A stretch of DNA of 64,000 nt from Streptomyces sp. NBC_00448 (GTDB lineage Bacteria; Actinomycetota; Actinomycetes; Streptomycetales; Streptomycetaceae). The notes beneath the pieces were generated by a model that saw only the letters and a program-made list of their open reading frames with translations, had not been told where the DNA came from and made no database searches. This document shows positions 49,714 through 57,957 of this stretch, in pieces. A program made the position numbers and the translations under genes. Where the stretch lies: NCBI RefSeq assembly GCF_036014115.1, contig NZ_CP107913.1, positions 4,635,001 to 4,699,000 of the forward strand. Reading direction: 5' to 3'. Positions within the stretch are counted from its first letter, which is position 1. Every line of letters begins with the position of its first letter.

Positions 49714-50363
49714 ACGTCCCCGCGCACTTCAAGCAGCAGCTCGCCGACGAGTTGAACGCCCACGCGGCGGCCCTGTCCGCCCCGGCCGGCCACCGGACCC
49801 TGCTGCGGCTCCACGTGCCGCGCCGCCGGGTGGCCCTGGTCGTCGGCGTCGCCGCGGCGGCCGCCGCCGCTGTGGCGGTCGCCCTGCCGTCGACGTCCGC
49901 GTCACACAGCGACCAGCAGGCCGCGCCCGCCCGGCAGAGCGCCCCGGGCAGCTCCGGCACTTCGGGCGCCTCGGTCAGCTCGGGCACCAGCGGCCTGAAC
50001 ATCGTCAACGCCAACTACTCCGTGCGGTCCAAGCCGGGCGGCATGGTCTCCGTCCAGCTGTTCGACCTGAAGGGTGTCCCGGGGCTGCAGGCCACCCTGG
50101 ACAAGGCCGGCATCCCCGCGAAGGTGATGGCGCCCTCGGCCTCCTGCTCCGCCACCGGCCACACCCACGACAGCCCGCACGGCAGCCTCCTCAAGGTGGC
50201 GCCGCCGTCCGGCTTCCACAGCAACGGGGTCCGCGACATCGATCCCGGGGCCATCGTCCCGGGCGACCACCTGCTGTTCGTCCCGGCCTCGAAGAGCGGC
50301 CCGGTGACCTCGCTGGCCATCACCCTGGTGCGCCAACTCCCCACCTGCGTCCCGGCGAACTAG
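49710..50363 (+). CDS. Single-pass membrane protein coupled to sigma factor 3
   Basis: 217 residues from GTG 49710. N-terminal cytoplasmic helix (HFKQQLADELNAHAAAL), a membrane segment at ~48-68 (VALVVGVAAAAAAAVAVALP), a Ser/Gly/Ala-rich linker and an extracellular domain (NYSVRSKPGGMVSVQLFDLK onward) with two Cys (SASCSAT and PTCVPAN). No zinc anti-sigma motif. Coupled to the sigma gene; probably its regulator. Confidence 0.78.
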   Translation: MNVPAHFKQQLADELNAHAAALSAPAGHRTLLRLHVPRRRVALVVGVAAAAAAAVAVALPSTSASHSDQQAAPARQSAPGSSGTSGASVSSGTSGLNIVNANYSVRSKPGGMVSVQLFDLKGVPGLQATLDKAGIPAKVMAPSASCSATGHTHDSPHGSLLKVAPPSGFHSNGVRDIDPGAIVPGDHLLFVPASKSGPVTSLAITLVRQLPTCVPAN

Positions 50364-50507
50364 CCCCGCAGGGCCCGCGCGCCTGAGGAACGGAACCCAA
50401 CAGGCCGTACCCGCCGACCGGCTGGTGCGGCCCGTTGCCATGACGGAACGCGCCGTCCCGCGTCCCGCGCGCCCCGCGGCGGATGACGGAACGCGGCGGT
50501 GAATATG

Positions 50508-50521
50508 TTCAACCGTTTGAA
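50508..50521. promoter_or_regulatory. Operator-like dyad before the beta-propeller gene
   Basis: TTCAA-CCGT-TTGAA is a 5-bp-arm dyad in an AT-rich patch, 122 bp before the GTG of the beta-propeller gene. It resembles TetR-family sites. No TetR gene is in this window. Confidence 0.35.
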
Positions 50522-50642
50522 AAAACCCGCCGGTCGGGACGGCCATCAACGACCATGGAACGTGGAAGGCGGGCCGCCGCACCAGGGGGCGGGCCCGCTC
50601 CGCGCGCATCGCCAGGGCGATGCCGGACGAGGGGGTACCTGA

Positions 50643-51827
50643 GTGAAGACCCGAAGAGCTGTCGCCGTCCTGTTAGGCGCGGCACTGTCGATCGTCGCGC
50701 TCGTCACACCGGCCGGCGCGCAGCCGGCGCAGACCGGAGTCTCGACCACCTACCAGATCAACGCGCGGCACAACGGCACCGTCGTCGACTCCGGCGTCGG
50801 CGCCCCACCGCTCAGCCAGAAGTGGTCGCGCGACCTGGGCGGGAGCGTCTCCTACCCCGTCGTGGCCGGCGGGCGGGTCTTCGCCACCGCCGCCTCGCCG
50901 ACGGGGTACGGCACCACGCTCTACGCCGTCGACGCGGCCACGGGCGAGAACGCCTGGGCGCCGGTCGACCTCGGCGGCACCTACTGGTGGTCCGCGCTCG
51001 CCTACGGGGGCGGCCGGCTCTACGCCCAGAACTACGACGGCGTGCTGACCGCGTTCGACCCGGCCACCGGGGCGAAGCTCTGGACCGTCACGCTGCCCGG
51101 GCAGTACTCGTTCACCTCGCCGCCCACGTTCGCCGACGGTGTGGTGTACACGGGCGGGGCCGGTTCGGGCGGCACCCTGTACGCGGTGGACGCCGCCAGC
51201 GGCGCGCTGCTGTGGAGCCAGCCGGTCGCCAACGGGGACGACAGCTCGCCGGCCGTCGATGCCGCCGGGGTCTACGTCTCCTACGCCTGCGAGCAGACGT
51301 ACGCCTTCGACCCCAAGTCCGGCAGCCCGATCTGGCACCACCAGACGGGCTGTTCCGGGGGCGGCGGCCGTACGCCGGTCCTCGCCGACGGCGGAGTCTG
51401 GGTCCGGGACAACGGGATGGCCTCCTCGGTCCTCGATGCCGGCACCGGGGAGGTCAGCAGCACGTACGACGCCGCCGGAACCTCGCCGGCACCGGCCATC
51501 GACGGCCACCAGGGCTATTTCGTGGACGGCGGCGTCCTCCAGGAGCGGTACACCCCCACCCTGGACACGCGCTGGACGTTCCAGGGCGACGGCCGGATCA
51601 GCACGGCGCCGATCGTCGTCAACGGCTATGTCTACGTCGGCTCCCTGAGCGGCCAGTTGTGGGCGGTCAACGGCGCGACCGGCCAGTCGGTCTGGTCCAC
51701 CGATGTCGGCGCGCCGATCGACGCCCCCGACGAGCAGAACGTGTCCCAGCCGCTGACCGGGCTCGGCGCGGGCGACGGGCTCGTGGTGGTTCCGGCCACC
51801 AACCTGCTGGTGGCGTACGGGCAGTGA
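50643..51827 (+). CDS. Secreted PQQ-like beta-propeller protein
   Basis: 394 residues from GTG 50643 (GAGGGGG upstream). Signal peptide (VAVLLGAALSIVALVTPAGA), then repeated beta-propeller blades, each with an A-x-D-x-x-[TS]-G-x-x-x-W motif: VYAVDAATGENAW-like, LTAFDPATGAKLWTV, LYAVDAASGALLWS and LWAVNGATGQSVWS. Blades of this form match the PQQ-repeat (PQQ_2) family; no catalytic ligands for PQQ are evident. Most likely a scaffold or binding protein outside the cell. Stands alone. Confidence 0.85.
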   Translation: MKTRRAVAVLLGAALSIVALVTPAGAQPAQTGVSTTYQINARHNGTVVDSGVGAPPLSQKWSRDLGGSVSYPVVAGGRVFATAASPTGYGTTLYAVDAATGENAWAPVDLGGTYWWSALAYGGGRLYAQNYDGVLTAFDPATGAKLWTVTLPGQYSFTSPPTFADGVVYTGGAGSGGTLYAVDAASGALLWSQPVANGDDSSPAVDAAGVYVSYACEQTYAFDPKSGSPIWHHQTGCSGGGGRTPVLADGGVWVRDNGMASSVLDAGTGEVSSTYDAAGTSPAPAIDGHQGYFVDGGVLQERYTPTLDTRWTFQGDGRISTAPIVVNGYVYVGSLSGQLWAVNGATGQSVWSTDVGAPIDAPDEQNVSQPLTGLGAGDGLVVVPATNLLVAYGQ

Positions 51828-51831
51828 GCGG

Positions 51832-51865
51832 CAGGGGTGGTCGCCGGTTCCGGCGGCCACCCCTG
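51832..51865 (+). terminator. Terminator after the beta-propeller gene
   Basis: CAGGGGTGG (51832-51840) pairs with CCACCCCTG (51857-51865), and the interior adds a further CGCCGG/CCGGCG stem. It begins 4 bp past the stop. Confidence 0.85.
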
Positions 51866-52017
51866 GTCCCTGCCCCTGCACCTCCCTCGTACGATCGGCC
51901 CCGGCGACTTTGCCGGGTCTTTACAATCGACTCCAGCGCCGCCTCGTCTTTTCAGTCGATCCGCACCACAGCCCGCCGCGTGACAGCGCGGGCGGACCGA
52001 CGAAAGAGAGCGATTCC

Positions 52018-52368
52018 ATGCGCCGAACCGTCCTGAGCGCCGTGGCCCTGGCGTGCACCGCCGTCCTGGCGAGCACCGTGCCCGCGTTCGCCGATGGGGC
52101 CACACCGTCCCCGAGCCCGACCTCCGCGCAGTCCCCGTCGGCCAGGCCCTCGACCGCGCCGCCGGCCGCCTCGCCCGCACCGACCAAGGTGGCGCAGCCG
52201 AGCCAGGTCGCCGCCGTGCCGAAGGGAGCACCGGACACCGGTGTGGCGCCGGTGGCGTCGCACTCCGGAGCCGACGGCGGGCTGATCGGCGGGGGCGCCG
52301 CCGCGGCGCTGGCCCTCGGCGGCGGGGCCTTCCTCCTCGTGCGGCGCCGGCGGGCGACCGGGGCGTGA
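52018..52368 (+). CDS. Secreted protein with sortase sorting signal
   Basis: 116 residues from ATG 52018 with GAAAGAG upstream. Signal peptide (VLSAVALACTAVLASTVPAFA), a Pro/Ser/Thr-rich stalk, then a C-terminal sorting signal: GAPDTG, a ~15-residue gap, a hydrophobic helix (GGGAAAALALGGGAFLLV) and RRRRATGA. The xPxTG-like motif, stalk and adjacent sortase gene (GTGA overlap) make it the probable cell-wall substrate of that sortase. The motif is not the standard LPxTG. Confidence 0.82.
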   Translation: MRRTVLSAVALACTAVLASTVPAFADGATPSPSPTSAQSPSARPSTAPPAASPAPTKVAQPSQVAAVPKGAPDTGVAPVASHSGADGGLIGGGAAAALALGGGAFLLVRRRRATGA

Positions 52369-52994
52369 CCTCGCTCTCCAGGCGCGCGTTCGCCACCGCG
52401 GTGACGGCATCGCTGCTCACGGGCTGCGGCGGCCACCGGGTGGGCGGCGGCGCCGCGACCACCCGCCCCCCGGGCACCCGGCCCCCGAGCACGCCGCCGT
52501 CCTCGCGGCCCGCCGCGAAGTCGGTACGTGCGCTGGGGCGTTCGGTCCCGGTCAGGCTGGAGGTCCCCGCCATCGGCGTCGACACCCCGCTCATCCAGCT
52601 GGGGTTGGCCGCGGACGGCAGCGTGCAGGTCCCGCCGATCGCGGCGCACGACCGGGCCGGCTGGTACCGGAACTCGCCGACACCCGGGCAGACCGGACCG
52701 TCGGTGATCCTGGCCCATGTCACGGTCGGCGCCTACGGGGACGGGGTCTTCCGCCACCTCGCGCGGCTGCGTCCGGGCGACCGGATCGTGACGCGCCGGA
52801 AGAACGGCACGGCACCGCAGTTCACCGTCACCGACGTCCGTACGGTCGCCAAGTCGGATTTTCCGACGAGCGCGGTCTACGGGAACGTGGACCGGCCCGA
52901 GCTGCGGCTGATCACGTGCGGCGGCCCGCGCAGCGGTGACGGCTACCTCGACAACGTGATCGTCTTCGCCGCGCTGACCTCGACGGGCTCCTGA
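52365..52994 (+). CDS. Class F sortase
   Basis: 209 residues from the GTG overlapping the substrate gene stop. The N-terminus has SRRAFATAVTASLLTGCGG, which looks like both a Tat signal and a lipobox (LTGC). A Pro/Thr linker precedes the sortase domain (RLEVPAIGVDTPLIQLGL). Catalytic His is in ILAHVTVGAYG and catalytic Cys in LRLITCGG, with DNVIVFA closing the fold. Class F sortases are actinobacterial, and their substrates are poorly defined. This pair fits a dedicated substrate. Confidence 0.92.
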   Translation: MTSLSRRAFATAVTASLLTGCGGHRVGGGAATTRPPGTRPPSTPPSSRPAAKSVRALGRSVPVRLEVPAIGVDTPLIQLGLAADGSVQVPPIAAHDRAGWYRNSPTPGQTGPSVILAHVTVGAYGDGVFRHLARLRPGDRIVTRRKNGTAPQFTVTDVRTVAKSDFPTSAVYGNVDRPELRLITCGGPRSGDGYLDNVIVFAALTSTGS

Positions 52995-53006
52995 CGCGCC
53001 GCAACG

Positions 53007-53049
53007 GGTCCCGGGCCGCCGCCGTTCCGTACGCCGGCGGCCCGGGACC
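53007..53049 (+). terminator. Terminator after the sortase gene
   Basis: Perfect 15-bp stem (53007-53021 with 53035-53049) and a 13-nt loop, 13 bp past the sortase stop. The strongest hairpin in the window; it separates the sortase pair from sigma factor 4. Confidence 0.88.
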
Positions 53050-53104
53050 GTCCTCCCGAGAGGGCCCCACGTGTCCGACCAGTGCCACCACGACATGGAG
53101 AGCG

Positions 53105-53596
53105 TTGAAACGGTCCCGCGAGAAGGCAGCGTCCGAGCTGTTCGCCGCCTTCTACCCGCGCCTCGCCGGCTGGTGCCGCCGTCTGGTCGACGACGACGAG
53201 ACGGCCCACGAGATCGCCTCGGAGGCGTTCACCCGGCTGTGGGCCCGCTGGACGGCCGTGGCGGAGCCGCGCGGATTCCTCTACGTCACCGCGACCAACC
53301 TCGTCCGGGACCACTGGCGCAAACTGGAGCGCGAACGCCGGGCCGTCCGCCGGGCCACCGCGGAGGCCGCCGTCCGGCCGCCGACCGAAGCGGCCGACCC
53401 GTCGTTGCGCCTGCTCGTGCAGTCGCTGCCGGAACGGCTGCGGGTGCCGATCCTGCTGCACTACTACGCCGACCTCCCGATCCGGGAGATATCCCTGCTC
53501 ACCGGCCGGAAGGAGGGGACCGTCATGTCCGACCTCCACACGGCCAGGGAACTGCTGCGCGCCCATCTGAGGAGAAGCCTTGATCACACAGTCTGA
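53105..53596 (+). CDS. ECF RNA polymerase sigma factor (pair 4)
   Basis: 163 residues from TTG 53105 with GGAGAGCG upstream. Region 2: LFAAFYPRLAGWCRRLVDDDE and EPRGFLYVTATNLVRDHWRK. Region 4: LPERLRVPILLHYYADLPIREISLLTGRKEGTVMSDLHTARELL. A SigE-like ECF factor, overlapping its downstream partner by 17 bp. Confidence 0.88.
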   Translation: MKRSREKAASELFAAFYPRLAGWCRRLVDDDETAHEIASEAFTRLWARWTAVAEPRGFLYVTATNLVRDHWRKLERERRAVRRATAEAAVRPPTEAADPSLRLLVQSLPERLRVPILLHYYADLPIREISLLTGRKEGTVMSDLHTARELLRAHLRRSLDHTV

Positions 53597-54107
53597 CGAC
53601 GGTCAGGACTTCGACCCCGACGACCCGCTCACCGTCATCCTGCGCCCCACCCCCGCCCCGCTCGGCCTGCCCCCGGGCCGGTACGAGAAGATCCGCCGCG
53701 GCGCGGCCCGCCGCCGGATGCTGCGGATCGCCGTCGGGGTCGGCCTGTCCGGTGCCGTCGCCGCCCTCGTCGTGGTGCCGCTGCGCATGACGGGGCCCGT
53801 CGAGCCCGCCGCCCCGACGGTCCCGCTCGGCCCGCCGCCCGCGAGCAGTCCTTCGGCCGGGCCCACCTCGTCGCCGGTGCCGTCGCCCGCCACCAGGCCG
53901 CCCACGGACGTCCCCACCAGCGGCCCGCCCACCGCGAAGACCCCGCGCACGCAGCAGGTCCCGTCCGGCGCCAACGCCTCCGCCACCCAGGCCGTACCGG
54001 CCACACCGAGCACGTCCGAGGCGCCGCCGGCACCCGACCCCACCGACGCCTCTCCCCGGCAGTCCGGCAATCAGCCGTCGCCCCTCCCGACGGAACTGCG
54101 CCGCTGA
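53580..54107 (+). CDS. Single-pass membrane protein coupled to sigma factor 4
   Basis: 175 residues from TTG 53580. An acidic N-terminus (QDFDPDDPLTVILRPTP), a basic patch RGAARRRM, a membrane helix at ~48-67 (IAVGVGLSGAVAALVVVPL) and a Pro/Ser/Thr-rich tail with no obvious fold. No zinc anti-sigma motif. The tail is extracellular if the basic patch is inside. Overlaps the sigma gene by 17 bp. Confidence 0.75.
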   Translation: MITQSDDGQDFDPDDPLTVILRPTPAPLGLPPGRYEKIRRGAARRRMLRIAVGVGLSGAVAALVVVPLRMTGPVEPAAPTVPLGPPPASSPSAGPTSSPVPSPATRPPTDVPTSGPPTAKTPRTQQVPSGANASATQAVPATPSTSEAPPAPDPTDASPRQSGNQPSPLPTELRR

Positions 54108-54127
54108 GCCGGGGGAGCCGGACGACG

Positions 54128-54160
54128 GACGGCCCGGCCCCGAACCGGGGCCAGGCCGTC
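54128..54160. terminator. Bidirectional terminator between convergent genes
   Basis: Two nested stems: GACGGCC (54128-54134) pairs with GGCCGTC (54154-54160), and GGCCCCG with CGGGGCC inside, around AAC. It lies between the sigma 4 partner and the GH18 gene. Confidence 0.85.
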
Positions 54161-54224
54161 GCGGGTTCCTGGATGGTGCATTGGAGAGTTCCTGGACCAG
54201 TGGCTCAGCGATCGGCTCAGCGGC

Positions 54225-55499
54225 TCAGCAGGCGCCGAGGTCCTGCCAGACACCCCATTCGCCGGTGGTGCCGGGCTCTTCCCCCTGCGTCCACCACTTC
54301 GCCTGCCAGGTGTGGCCGTTCCACGCGACCGTCTCACCGCCGGTGTAGACCTGCGAGGAGCTCCAGGAGCCCGCGGTGCAGGTCGCGCCTCCGGTGCTCC
54401 CGCCGGTGGTGGTCCCGCCGGTCGTCGTCCCACCCGTGGTGCTGCCGCCGGTCGTGGTCCCGCCCGTGGTGGTCCCGCCCGTCGTCGTGCCACCGGTCGT
54501 GGTCCCGCCCGAGTTGCCCGCGAACGGCAGGAACGCGTCGGTGAACGCCAGGCTGCTCTGGCTGATCTCGGTGCAGGTGGGAAGGGAGTTGGCGCTGCCG
54601 CTGCACGGCTGGTCGCGGTTGATCGACCAGAACGCCAGCCGGGCGACGCCGTGTTGCGCGGCGAAGCTCTCCACGGTCTGGGCGTCGGCGAGGGTGAACG
54701 TGGACCCGTCGTCGTTCTTGCCGATCATCGGGGTGATGCCCAGATTGCCGTAGCCGTAGCTGGAGTCGACGGACTGCATCTGGGCCAGCGTGGCCTCGGC
54801 CGCGGAGACCGAGCCCTGGCCCATCTCGGTGCCGGTGCCCGAGTAGAAGTCCATGGTCATGATGTTGACCACGTCGATCTTGACGCCCGCGTCCTTGGCG
54901 GCCTTGATGATGTTCACGCCGTCGCCGGTCAGCCCGCTGGCCAGCACCGGCAGCGTGACGGAGAACTTGAGGCTGGGGTTGGACGCCTTGAGGTCCTTCA
55001 TCGCCTGCATCTGCCGTGCCACGGAGGCGGTGTCGGCGATCGCGGCGCCTTCGATGTCGAAGTCCAGCTGGGTGACGCCGTAGTCGTTGACGAGGGCCTG
55101 GTAGCCGGCGTCGATGGAGCTCTGCGTGGAGCAGGTCCAGGCGAGCGGCAGGCCGCTCGCACCGCCGGACGAGATGATGACGGAGGCGCCCTCGGACTTC
55201 GCCTTGGCGATCAGCGGGTCGGTGAAGGAGTCGGCACCGATCGGCAGGGTGTCGCCCCAGATCTGGTTGCAGCCGCTGCCGAGCACGAAGGCCGCGGTGT
55301 ACGCCTTGAGCCCGTGTCCGGTGATGGCGGTGTCGAGCATGCCCTCCTGGCTGTTCGACATGTCGACGTAGGGAGCCACGGAGTAGGCGTCGGCGGCCGG
55401 CGCCACCGCGGCGTTGCCCGTGGGGGCCAGGGCCATGACCGCACCGGCGGTCGCGAGCGAGAGCGCGGCGGCGGAAGCCGCCCATTTCGCAAAGCGCAT
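54225..55499 (-). CDS. Secreted GH18 chitinase-like enzyme with C-terminal carbohydrate-binding domain
   Basis: 424 residues. Signal peptide (AASAAALSLATAGAVMALAPTGNA). The GH18 domain (residues ~40-325) has QLDFDIEGAA, the DxxDxDxE catalytic strand with the acid Glu, and a His/Trp-poor end at AFWSINRDQPC. A long TTTGG/TTGG-type linker follows, then a CBM5/12-like domain (WSSSQVYTGGETVAWNGHTW; KWWTQGEEPGTTGEWG). Likely hydrolyses chitin or related glycans outside the cell. Stands alone. Confidence 0.93.
   Translation of the reverse strand: MRFAKWAASAAALSLATAGAVMALAPTGNAAVAPAADAYSVAPYVDMSNSQEGMLDTAITGHGLKAYTAAFVLGSGCNQIWGDTLPIGADSFTDPLIAKAKSEGASVIISSGGASGLPLAWTCSTQSSIDAGYQALVNDYGVTQLDFDIEGAAIADTASVARQMQAMKDLKASNPSLKFSVTLPVLASGLTGDGVNIIKAAKDAGVKIDVVNIMTMDFYSGTGTEMGQGSVSAAEATLAQMQSVDSSYGYGNLGITPMIGKNDDGSTFTLADAQTVESFAAQHGVARLAFWSINRDQPCSGSANSLPTCTEISQSSLAFTDAFLPFAGNSGGTTTGGTTTGGTTTGGTTTGGSTTGGTTTGGTTTGGSTGGATCTAGSWSSSQVYTGGETVAWNGHTWQAKWWTQGEEPGTTGEWGVWQDLGAC
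54378..54520. repeat. Thr/Gly linker repeats in the GH18 gene
   Basis: About eight imperfect 15-18-bp units encode GGTTT-type pentapeptides between the catalytic and binding domains. A typical flexible linker of secreted glycanases. Confidence 0.8.
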
Positions 55500-55668
55500 G
55501 GAAGCACCTCAAGCGTGAAGTGGTGGGGGGAGCCTGCGGGTTGGGGGGAGCGTGCGTCTCAAGCCTGATTGGTACGTACCAAACCGCGCGGACGCCCGCC
55601 GCGTCAAGAGGACTAGACCAACTTTCCGCGGCCCTTTCCCGTTCCCCCTCCTGTCCCCCGCACCTCGT

Positions 55669-55986
55669 TCACCGCCAGTGGTACTCGCTGACCGCGCCGC
55701 CGGACACGGTGACGGTGCCGTGCGGGATACCGGGGCTTCTCCAGACGGTGTACTCGCCCTCCTCCAGGGACGAGAGGACCAGGCAGTGCAGGGTGCGATC
55801 CGGCAGATGGCGCGGGCGGACCGCGGCGTGGGTGCGGCGGGTGGGATCGGTGGTCGGGCTGACCTCGATCTCCAGGCCCTCCTCGTCGGGGCCGGTGTGG
55901 ATGATGACCGCACCGGTCCGCTCGCCGATGTCCAGGACGACGCTGCCCGCCAAGGAGGGCGCGGCGGTGTGGTGGTGATCGTGCAT
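55669..55986 (-). CDS. Small beta-rich hypothetical protein
   Basis: 105 residues. A His-rich start (MHDHHHTAAPSL) is followed by predicted beta strands (GSVVLDIGERTGAVIIHTG; LHCLVLSSLEEGEYTVW; GTVTVSGGAVSEYHW). No signal or membrane part. It lies 64 bp downstream of the DUF4331 gene on the same strand and is the last gene of that group. Function unknown. Confidence 0.65.
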   Translation of the reverse strand: MHDHHHTAAPSLAGSVVLDIGERTGAVIIHTGPDEEGLEIEVSPTTDPTRRTHAAVRPRHLPDRTLHCLVLSSLEEGEYTVWRSPGIPHGTVTVSGGAVSEYHWR

Positions 55987-56050
55987 GGCGGGGCTCCTCG
56001 GGTCCGGCGGCGGGGCGTCGCCCCGCCGCCGGGTGGATGACGCGGTGGGG

Positions 56051-57448
56051 TCAGGACGCCGGGTGGTGGTAGCCGTCGTACGGCACGCCCAGGTAGGGGA
56101 AGTGGTCCAGGTACGGGTTGGTCACGTCGGCCGGGGTGAGCCCGTCGGTGATCTGGCCGGCCGCGGCGTCAGGCGTGTACGACGTGTCGACCAGCGGGAG
56201 CGTGGCGCCGGCGATGGCCCGCAGTTCCACGGTGACCACGTCGTCGAAGACCCGGCGGCCGTTGGGGAATCCGGCGGCGTCGCCCGCGACCAGACCGAGG
56301 ATGTCCGGATGGGCGGCCGGCGGGACCGAGGTGTTCAGGCGGAGCATGTCGGCCTGGGTGGTGCCGGTGAAGTTCTCGAACCCGGGCACGACGCCCTCGG
56401 GGATGCCGGTCAGCAGGATCGCCAGCAGGTCGGCGCGGGACTTGCCCGACTTGTTGTACGCGTCGAGGTTCGGGAACACCCCCGGATAGAGGCCGGGCAG
56501 CAGCTTCGCCAGTTCCGGGTGGGCGACGTAGTGGGCGAAGCGCTTGTCGTCGCTGGGCGGCAGCGCGTTCCACTCGTCCTTCTCGCCGAGCGCCACCAGC
56601 ACCTCGTTGAAGAGCGGGTTGCCCAGTCGCGAGACCTGCACGAACGGCCCGGACTCCTGCTCCTGGCCGCGGCCCTCCTCGATCACGCGCGCCTGGCGGC
56701 GGCTCGCCGAGGTCCATACGCCGATGGTGGCGCGCGGGTCGGACGCGTCCTTGCCGTGCCAGCCGTCCCGGGTCAGGTCCGCGATCGGCACCTGCACGGC
56801 GAGACTGTGGACGTTCAGCTCCTTGGTGGTGTTCACGCCCGGGGCGGGCTGGGTGAACACGCTCATGCCGTACTGGTTGTGCAGTTCCTGGAACGGGCGC
56901 AGGTTGCCCAGGTCGAAGATCGACCCGAGGTCCACGTAGAAGCCCTCGGCGCGCTGCCCGGCGAAGACCTTGCAGGTCTTGCCGACGGTGTGCACCGCGG
57001 CTTGCGCCAGCTTGTCGTAGTGCGGTGTCGACAGCGGGCCGATGTTGCACGGCGGGCAGGTCAGGTCGCGGCCCAGCACGGTGCTGCGGCCCTGACCGTC
57101 CACGCGGGTCAGCGTGTAGGTCTGGAAGCGGTTCCAGTTCGGCGAGTCCAGCGCCAGGATCGGGCCGGTGTTGTACAGGAAGCTGCCCGGCGTACGCATC
57201 CTGGTGGTGAAGCGGAACTGGTACGTGACGTCGGCGCGGCCGTCGCCGTCGTTGTCGACGTGGATCTCGTAGAGCACGTCGTCGCCGAACTCGTAGAAGT
57301 TCGGGCCGCCGGCCGGGTTCTGCAGCGGGATGTAGTTGGCGATCAGGGTGACCGCGTCGGGGCGGTCCGGGCTGACGAACGCGTACACGTCCGTGCTGTC
57401 GGCCACGGGGTCCTTGGAGATCTCCGGGGCTTCGCGGTGGGAGGACAT
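56051..57448 (-). CDS. DUF4331 protein
   Basis: 465 residues, beginning MSSHREAPEISKDPVADSTD, the DUF4331 hallmark, followed by VYAFVSPDRPDAVTLIANYIPLQ. A DGDGRADV segment in VDNDGDGRADVTYQF resembles a calcium loop. The chain is beta-rich throughout. No classical signal peptide is seen. Function unknown; it is found in bacteria with TPR and sigma genes and may be exported by another route. Between a small Tat protein and a small beta-rich protein in one operon. Confidence 0.88.
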   Translation of the reverse strand: MSSHREAPEISKDPVADSTDVYAFVSPDRPDAVTLIANYIPLQNPAGGPNFYEFGDDVLYEIHVDNDGDGRADVTYQFRFTTRMRTPGSFLYNTGPILALDSPNWNRFQTYTLTRVDGQGRSTVLGRDLTCPPCNIGPLSTPHYDKLAQAAVHTVGKTCKVFAGQRAEGFYVDLGSIFDLGNLRPFQELHNQYGMSVFTQPAPGVNTTKELNVHSLAVQVPIADLTRDGWHGKDASDPRATIGVWTSASRRQARVIEEGRGQEQESGPFVQVSRLGNPLFNEVLVALGEKDEWNALPPSDDKRFAHYVAHPELAKLLPGLYPGVFPNLDAYNKSGKSRADLLAILLTGIPEGVVPGFENFTGTTQADMLRLNTSVPPAAHPDILGLVAGDAAGFPNGRRVFDDVVTVELRAIAGATLPLVDTSYTPDAAAGQITDGLTPADVTNPYLDHFPYLGVPYDGYHHPAS

Positions 57449-57588
57449 TCAGCGGGCCTCACTGGTTCGGGGGTACGGATACGGGAACGCGGGGCGGGTG
57501 CGGGGAACGCGGGGGCGGGGACACGGGCGGATCGGGGTGCGGACTCCCTTGGCGGAGAAGGGAGTCGGACCGCACGGGGGCTCTGCCG

Positions 57589-57957
57589 TCAGCGGGCGTG
57601 CCGCAACAGGGCGCGGGTCAGATCCCGGTCGACGACCCGGTGGTGCTGCTCGCCGTGGAAGAAGTCCAGCTCTCCGCGGGCCGCGTCACCGACCCGGACC
57701 ATCAACGGCTCCTGGGACACCTCGGGCTCCTCGGCGACCGCCGGCTCGGGCGCGGCCTTCGCCGCGGCGGGCTCGGCGGCCGCGGCCGCGGTCGCTCCGG
57801 CCGTACCGGCGCCGAGGACCACTCCGGCGGCGAGCCCGGCGGCGCCGATCATCCCGGCGTTCTTCATCAGGCCCCGCCGGTCGACGCCCGGCCCGGACGG
57901 GCTCTCTTCCCGCGGGTGCTGCGGGGGTTGCGGAAGCTGCGGGTGCTGTGCGGACAT
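57589..57957 (-). CDS. Small Tat-exported hypothetical protein
   Basis: 122 residues. A Tat-type signal (DRRGLMKNAGMIGAAGLAAG) follows a Pro-rich N-terminus. After an Ala/Pro/Glu-rich linker the C-terminal ~45 residues read VSQEPLMVRVGDAARGELDF, FHGEQHHRVVDRDL and a basic tail with a HGEQHH cluster that could bind metal. AAGGAGCG precedes the ATG. First of three minus-strand genes with DUF4331. Unrecognised. Confidence 0.72.
   Translation of the reverse strand: MSAQHPQLPQPPQHPREESPSGPGVDRRGLMKNAGMIGAAGLAAGVVLGAGTAGATAAAAAEPAAAKAAPEPAVAEEPEVSQEPLMVRVGDAARGELDFFHGEQHHRVVDRDLTRALLRHAR

Noticed and set aside
54312..55568. A plus-strand open frame opposite the GH18 gene
   Set aside because: The minus strand has signal peptide, catalytic motif and binding domain; the plus frame has none and is Gly/Arg-rich.
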